DNA from: an uncultured Pirellulaceae bacterium
GTDB lineage: Bacteria > Planctomycetota > Planctomycetia > Pirellulales > Pirellulaceae
Reading direction: 5' to 3'
DNA: 10,216 nucleotides
NCBI GenBank assembly: GCA_934255105.1
Contig: CAKQNH010000102.1
Span: 1 to 10,216 of the forward strand
Part shown: positions 6,961-10,216 of the stretch, in pieces
How the letters are laid out: every line of letters begins with the position of its first letter
How positions within the stretch are numbered: position 1 is the first letter of the stretch
Translations under genes and position numbers: made by a program
Notes under the pieces: generated by a model
The model's input: the letters and a program-made list of their open reading frames with translations, nothing else
Told to the model about the DNA's origin: nothing
The model's database searches: none

Positions 6961-7004
6961 TGGTCCGCCCGACGACGCGGAGCGTCGAGCCACATTGGTC
7001 CGCC
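6961..7004. repeat. Family B hairpin flanked by 9-bp direct repeats
   Basis: A perfect hairpin, CGACGC-GGA-GCGTCG (6973-6987), lies between two copies of TGGTCCGCC (6961-6969 and 6996-7004). The hairpin shares the string GCGGAGCG with family A but has different arms, suggesting a related REP-like family. The direct repeats could be target duplication or part of the repeat unit; one example cannot decide. Confidence 0.55.
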
Positions 7005-7245
7005 GCCGCAGTTCTTGCAATCCCGATATTTCATATCACCGTCAAAATTGACCACGAACCACCCAAAAGTTGCAGTTTTTCGCCAGCAGCCCGCGCCAGC
7101 ACATACTAGAATACAAAACCAGTCTGCACGTAGATGTCAGCCAGTGTTTTCGCTGTTTGGCTTCGCTCTCCTCAGGTATTCGCTGGTAGAGTTCGCGCGG
7201 GAAGCGAATGGATCAGCGAGTTGAGTCGACTCGGAAAGCTCCTGC

Positions 7246-8043
7246 ATGGAAATCATCAATACACTTTTCGTCGGCCCCGTGCTGCCCGCTACTCTATTCC
7301 TGGGGCTGCTGTTGCTGTGGAATCTGTTGGCCGTACTCGGCGCAGTCGACCTGCATATGCCTGGGACAGGCGTCGATCTCCATCTACCCACTGACGTACA
7401 TCTGCCTACCGACGTACATCTACCCACTGACGTACATCTACCCACCGACGTACATCTGCCTACCGACGTACATCTGCCTACCGACGGCGCTTCGCACGCT
7501 GGATCGCACGTGGATGGGTTTGGCAGCGGTGTGGGCGATGGACTGGCCGTGTTGATGGTCAAGTGGCTCAATCTCAAAGACGTGCCACTGGTATTGTGGA
7601 TGGGCGTGTTAGCGGTCCTGTGGTGGTTTTTTTCCGCAGCCCTTTGGACCACCCTCGATCGACGCTTCTTCACCGAACCAGGCTGGTTGTGGTCGAGCCT
7701 GTTAGTCGCCAGGAATTTGATGATTGCCATTCCGCTGACCAAGCTGGCAACTAGGCCGATGCGTGGCTGGTTTGCTACCGAACGGTTCAGCTCACACAGT
7801 TTGCTCGGTCAGGAATGTCGCATTAGCTCAAGCGTCGCCTCCCCTGAGTTCGGGCAAGTGAAATTCAAAACGGACGGATCGCCCCTGCTGCTGAATGTCC
7901 GCACCGACGGCCCCAGCCTAGTGCAGGGAACACCCGTATGGATCACGCACTACGATGCCAAGCGGCGCATATATATCGTGTCACCCACTACTGCGCCAGC
8001 CACCGCCAAAGATTCCTCATCGTCGCAAGACAATGAACCTTGA
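7246..8043 (+). CDS. YqiJ-like membrane protein with OB-fold tail
   Basis: This 265-residue predicted inner-membrane protein starts at an ATG with GGAAAG 7 bases upstream. Hydrophobic segments lie at about 10-32, 112-134 and 147-165, followed by a soluble beta-rich C-terminal region (about 186-247: LLGQECRISSSV, GQVKFKTDG, GTPVWITHYD, RIYIVSP) that fits the OB-fold of the YqiJ/NfeD-related family. Such proteins are encoded next to YqiK/flotillin proteins and are thought to act with them in membrane microdomains; the flotillin-like gene 160 bp downstream supports the call. Unusual here is the loop after the first membrane helix, which contains six HLPTD-type hexapeptides (45-80) and then a Gly/His/Asp-rich stretch (GASHAGSHVDG). 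The C-terminal tail is Ser/Thr/Ala-rich. The assignment rests on topology, the C-terminal pattern and the neighbour. Confidence 0.8.
   Translation: MEIINTLFVGPVLPATLFLGLLLLWNLLAVLGAVDLHMPGTGVDLHLPTDVHLPTDVHLPTDVHLPTDVHLPTDVHLPTDGASHAGSHVDGFGSGVGDGLAVLMVKWLNLKDVPLVLWMGVLAVLWWFFSAALWTTLDRRFFTEPGWLWSSLLVARNLMIAIPLTKLATRPMRGWFATERFSSHSLLGQECRISSSVASPEFGQVKFKTDGSPLLLNVRTDGPSLVQGTPVWITHYDAKRRIYIVSPTTAPATAKDSSSSQDNEP
7378..7485 (+). repeat. In-frame 18-bp tandem repeat coding HLPTDV units
   Basis: Six consecutive 18-bp units lie within the YqiJ-like gene. The first (7378-7395) is degenerate and codes LHLPTD; the other five (7396-7485) each code VHLPTD and have the consensus GTACATCTGCCTACCGAC. Units differ only at silent positions (CTG/CTA, CCT/CCC, ACC/ACT), so the peptide has been kept exact while the DNA has drifted, or units were recently shuffled. 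The period is a multiple of three, so copy-number change would keep the frame. Confidence 0.95.
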
Positions 8044-8056
8044 CTGCTTACAGTGC

Positions 8057-8172
8057 GGTAGGCTTCCAGCTTGCCATTCGTGGGGTAAGCTTCCAGCTTG
8101 CCGTATAAAAGATAGGTAAGCTTCCAGCTTGCCGATTCGGCCTCACTCCTAAAACGCAAGCTGGAAGCTTAC
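8057..8172. repeat. Family C hairpin repeats between the YqiJ-like and flotillin-like genes
   Basis: Three direct units of GGTAAGCTTCCAGCTTGCC lie at 8057-8075 (one change, GGTAGG), 8084-8102 and 8115-8133. One inverted 17-bp unit lies at 8156-8172. Each unit is itself a hairpin: an 8-bp stem, including one T/G wobble, around a TCC loop. The third unit and the inverted unit can also pair over 17 bp across a 23-base loop. They fill most of the 160-bp gap inside a likely operon, so in the transcript they would form strong structure. They could slow polymerase, protect or process the message, or be REP-type mobile repeats. No T-run follows, so a standard intrinsic terminator is not supported. 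Confidence 0.8.
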
Positions 8173-8203
8173 GCCACCCTTTACCAACACAGGCTCCACA
8201 ACT

Positions 8204-10216
8204 ATGAACGCCCTCATGCCGCTTGCCCAAATTCCGGAGATTGCGATCATTGCGCTCGTCGCCTTGATCGCTACCATCATTCTCATCACCGGCTTGCTGG
8301 CCGTGGCGAGCAAGTTTTATCAAAAGGTCGGCCCCGATGAGGCCATCGTGCGAACCGGCTGGGGTGGCATGCAAGTCGTTACAGCCAACGGCATTTTTGT
8401 TGCGCCTGTGGTCCACCATGCAGAGAAGATGGACCTGACACTCAAGAGTTTCGAGATCGCGCGCGAGGGTGCCGAGGGGCTGATTTGCAAAGACAATATT
8501 CGCGCCGATATCAAGGTAGCGTTCTTCATCCGCATCGATAAAACGCAAGAGGAGATGGCTGAGGTCGCTCAGTCGATCGGCTGCAAGCGAGCTAGCCAGA
8601 TAGAAACGCTGCGTGAACTGTTCGATTCCAAGTTCTCCGAGGCACTGAAAACGGTTGGCAAACAATTTGAGTTCATCGAACTGTATGACAAACGCGAGAA
8701 GTTCAAGGAGGAAATCCTCAAAGTCATCGGTACCGACCTCAACGGCTATCGGCTGGACGACGCGGCTATCGACTATTTGGAGCAAACCAGGCTCGAGCTG
8801 CTCAATCCAAATAACATCCTGGACGCCGATGGTATCAAGAAGATTACCGAGCTGACGTCGATCGAAAAAATCAAAGAGAACTACTTTACTCGCGAACGAG
8901 AGAAGACGCTTAAGAAGCAAGACGTCGAAGCCCAAGAGGCCATCCTGGAACTCGAACGCCAGCGCGTCTCGGCCACCGAGAAGCAACTTCGCGAAATCGC
9001 CGAGATCGAATCGCGCGAGCGAGCGGCTGCCAAAAAGGTTTCGGAGGAGCAGCGATTGGCCGGCGAACGCGCTCGCATCGCCACCGACGAAGAACTCGGT
9101 ATCGCCGAAGAGAACCGCATGCGGACTATTCTGGTCGCCAAACGCAATAAGGAGCGCACAGACGCCGTCGAACTCGAACGGCTCGAACGCGATCGCAATC
9201 TGGAGGCCGTCGAACGCCAACGCGTGGTGGGCGTGGCTGAAGTGGAGAAGGAAAAGGCGATTGAGACCGAGCGCCGCAATATCCAAGAAGTCATTCGCGA
9301 ACGCGTCGTGGTCGAACGGGCCGTGATCGAAGAGCAGCAACGCTGCTTGGACACCGAGGAGTTCGCTGCGGCCGACCGCCGAAAGAAGGTCGAGATCACT
9401 GCCGCCGAGATGAATGCCGAACAGGCGCTGGTGAAAGAAATCAAAGCTGCCGAGGCCGCGCGAAAAGCCGCCGAGATGAAGGCCCAGCAGATCGGCATCG
9501 AGGCCGAGGCGGATCGAGATCGCGCCGAGAAGAAGGCAGCAGCTACCAAATTGCTGGCCGAAGCGACGATTGCCGAACAGGCCGCTCCAGGCATTGCCGA
9601 AGCTAACGTGCAAAACGCCAAAGCGGCGTCTATTGAGAAACAAGGAATGGCCGAAGCTCGCGTATTGAAAGAAAAGTACGTGAGCGAAGCCCAGGGAATC
9701 ACCGAAAAGGCGACCGCTATGAAAGAGCTGGATGGAGTCGGCCGAGACCACGAAGAATTCAAACTGCGATTGGAGAAGGACAAGGCTATCGAGATCGCTG
9801 CTATCGATGCGCAGAAGTCCATTGCCGGTGAACAGGCGGCCGTGATCGGGTCGGCACTCCGGGCTGCCAAAATTGATATCGTCGGTGGTGACGGAGAGTT
9901 CTTCCAGCAGATCACCGACGCTGTAAAAGGGGGCAAAGCCATCGACCGCTTCGTCAACAATTCGCAGGTCCTGTCCGATGTCAAAAACACGTTCTTCAGT
10001 GGAACGCCTGAACAGTTCAAGGAGGGGCTGTCCAAGTTGATCGATCAATTCAGTCTGAGCAGTGGCGAAATTAAGGACCTCAGTGTGGCCGCCCTCATCG
10101 CTCAACTGCTTTCCATGGGTGGCACCGATGCGATTCGTGGGCAGTTAGTCAGCCTGCTAGGCATGGCCGGAAACCTCAACCTAGCCGACAAGCCCGTCGG
10201 TAGGCTCGTCGATGCA
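8204..10216 (+). CDS. Flotillin-like (YqiK/SPFH) protein, incomplete at window end
   Basis: The frame is open for 671 codons from ATG 8204 to the last base of the window. A single N-terminal membrane helix (about 11-36, IAIIALVALIATIILITGLL) is followed by an SPFH/PHB domain (about 37-225). That domain includes YQKVGPDEAIVRTGWGG, CKDNIRADIKVAFFIRID and GYRLDDAAIDYLEQT, the last close to the conserved flotillin/YqiK pattern. Residues about 226-530 are a long Glu/Ala/Arg/Lys-rich coiled coil with many GEXA-like AEA steps. From about 553 comes the C-terminal region (AAKIDIVGGDGEFFQQITDA), typical of YqiK-type flotillins. It would form oligomers at the cytoplasmic membrane and organise microdomains together with the YqiJ-like protein upstream. 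No strong ribosome site precedes the ATG (only AGG at 8191-8193). The opposite strand also has a long open frame, which is an artefact of codon bias. Confidence 0.93.
   Translation, partial: MNALMPLAQIPEIAIIALVALIATIILITGLLAVASKFYQKVGPDEAIVRTGWGGMQVVTANGIFVAPVVHHAEKMDLTLKSFEIAREGAEGLICKDNIRADIKVAFFIRIDKTQEEMAEVAQSIGCKRASQIETLRELFDSKFSEALKTVGKQFEFIELYDKREKFKEEILKVIGTDLNGYRLDDAAIDYLEQTRLELLNPNNILDADGIKKITELTSIEKIKENYFTREREKTLKKQDVEAQEAILELERQRVSATEKQLREIAEIESRERAAAKKVSEEQRLAGERARIATDEELGIAEENRMRTILVAKRNKERTDAVELERLERDRNLEAVERQRVVGVAEVEKEKAIETERRNIQEVIRERVVVERAVIEEQQRCLDTEEFAAADRRKKVEITAAEMNAEQALVKEIKAAEAARKAAEMKAQQIGIEAEADRDRAEKKAAATKLLAEATIAEQAAPGIAEANVQNAKAASIEKQGMAEARVLKEKYVSEAQGITEKATAMKELDGVGRDHEEFKLRLEKDKAIEIAAIDAQKSIAGEQAAVIGSALRAAKIDIVGGDGEFFQQITDAVKGGKAIDRFVNNSQVLSDVKNTFFSGTPEQFKEGLSKLIDQFSLSSGEIKDLSVAALIAQLLSMGGTDAIRGQLVSLLGMAGNLNLADKPVGRLVDA

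Larger units (their letters stand above)
6632..7245. other. Long intergenic region between glycosidase and YqiJ-like gene
   Basis: This stretch of about 610 bases separates divergently transcribed genes and should contain both promoters, but I could not assign convincing -35/-10 pairs. It holds REPIN-like copy 2 with its extra unit (6801-6950) and a family B hairpin (6961-7004). A small palindrome, GATAT-TTC-ATATC, lies at 7025-7037. Open frames across it have no recognisable protein features and pass through the repeats, so I see no gene. A ribosome site GGAAAG (7233-7238) lies 7 bases before the YqiJ-like ATG. Confidence 0.6.

Noticed and set aside
7048..7112. Promoter upstream of the YqiJ-like gene (TTGACC or TTGCAG with TAGAAT)
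   Set aside because: Spacing between the candidate hexamers is far from 16-18 bases in each combination, so no pair can be supported.
6664..7224. 186-residue plus-strand frame in the intergenic region
   Set aside because: It runs through the REPIN-like element and family B hairpin, and its composition is Arg/Ser-rich without domains. It does not resemble the missing kinase tail.
7378..7485. Tandem 18-bp array as a possible CRISPR or iteron set
   Set aside because: It is in frame within a coding gene, has no spacers, and its variation is silent at codon level, so it is a protein repeat.
7137..7742. 201-residue minus-strand frame with SVGRCT repeats
   Set aside because: The repeats are the antisense reading of the HLPTDV array in the YqiJ-like gene. 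The plus-strand product has membrane helices, a ribosome site and a fitting neighbour.
8156..8180. Intrinsic terminator after the YqiJ-like gene
   Set aside because: The stem is good but not GC-rich and is not followed by a T-run. The downstream flotillin-like gene is a likely operon partner.
8048..10105. 685-residue open frame on the minus strand
   Set aside because: It is the shadow of the flotillin-like coiled-coil gene on the plus strand, which has clear SPFH motifs. The minus-strand translation has low-complexity FLL/DLG runs, no domain pattern, and begins and ends inside other features.

Overview
The window looks like chromosomal DNA of a planctomycete, probably a Pirellulaceae relative (Rhodopirellula/Blastopirellula type). 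The evidence is a DUF1559 protein with a prepilin-type N-terminus followed by a small lipoprotein with a carboxypeptidase-regulatory-like fold, a Ser/Thr kinase with a short N-terminal extension, a secreted DUF4038-like glycosidase, and intergenic space crowded with short palindromic repeats. This is judged from family composition; no database search was possible.

Layout. Positions 1-89 hold one copy of a palindromic repeat (family A). Positions 90-1554 (minus) are a two-gene unit: the DUF1559 pseudopilin-like protein, then the lipoprotein. Positions 1798-3054 (minus) encode a secreted M14-type zinc carboxypeptidase. It is divergent from a plus-strand pair at 3236-4913: a redoxin-like lipoprotein with a CxxC motif and a Ser/Thr kinase that loses its C-terminal lobe end where repeat-rich DNA starts (about 4850). 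Positions 5177-6631 (minus) encode a secreted TIM-barrel glycosidase-like protein, bracketed by two near-identical 116-bp REPIN-like elements in direct orientation (5029-5144 and 6801-6916), each trailed by an extra half-element. Positions 7246-10216 (plus) carry a YqiJ-like membrane protein with an OB-fold tail and an unusual HLPTDV tandem repeat, followed by a large YqiK/flotillin-like protein that runs off the window end. The two are separated by a 160-bp gap filled with a second class of hairpin repeats (family C).

How the genes work together. The YqiJ-like/flotillin pair is the familiar yqiJ-yqiK arrangement, thought to organise membrane microdomains. The redoxin lipoprotein and kinase are 16 bp apart and probably co-transcribed. 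The DUF1559/lipoprotein pair is a common planctomycete surface-protein unit of unknown role. The glycosidase and carboxypeptidase are unlinked exported hydrolases.

The most noteworthy material is the repeat landscape: three REP-like families, a composite REPIN-like arrangement around one gene, and a kinase apparently truncated at a repeat cluster. I did not find a convincing new multi-gene defence or biosynthetic system.
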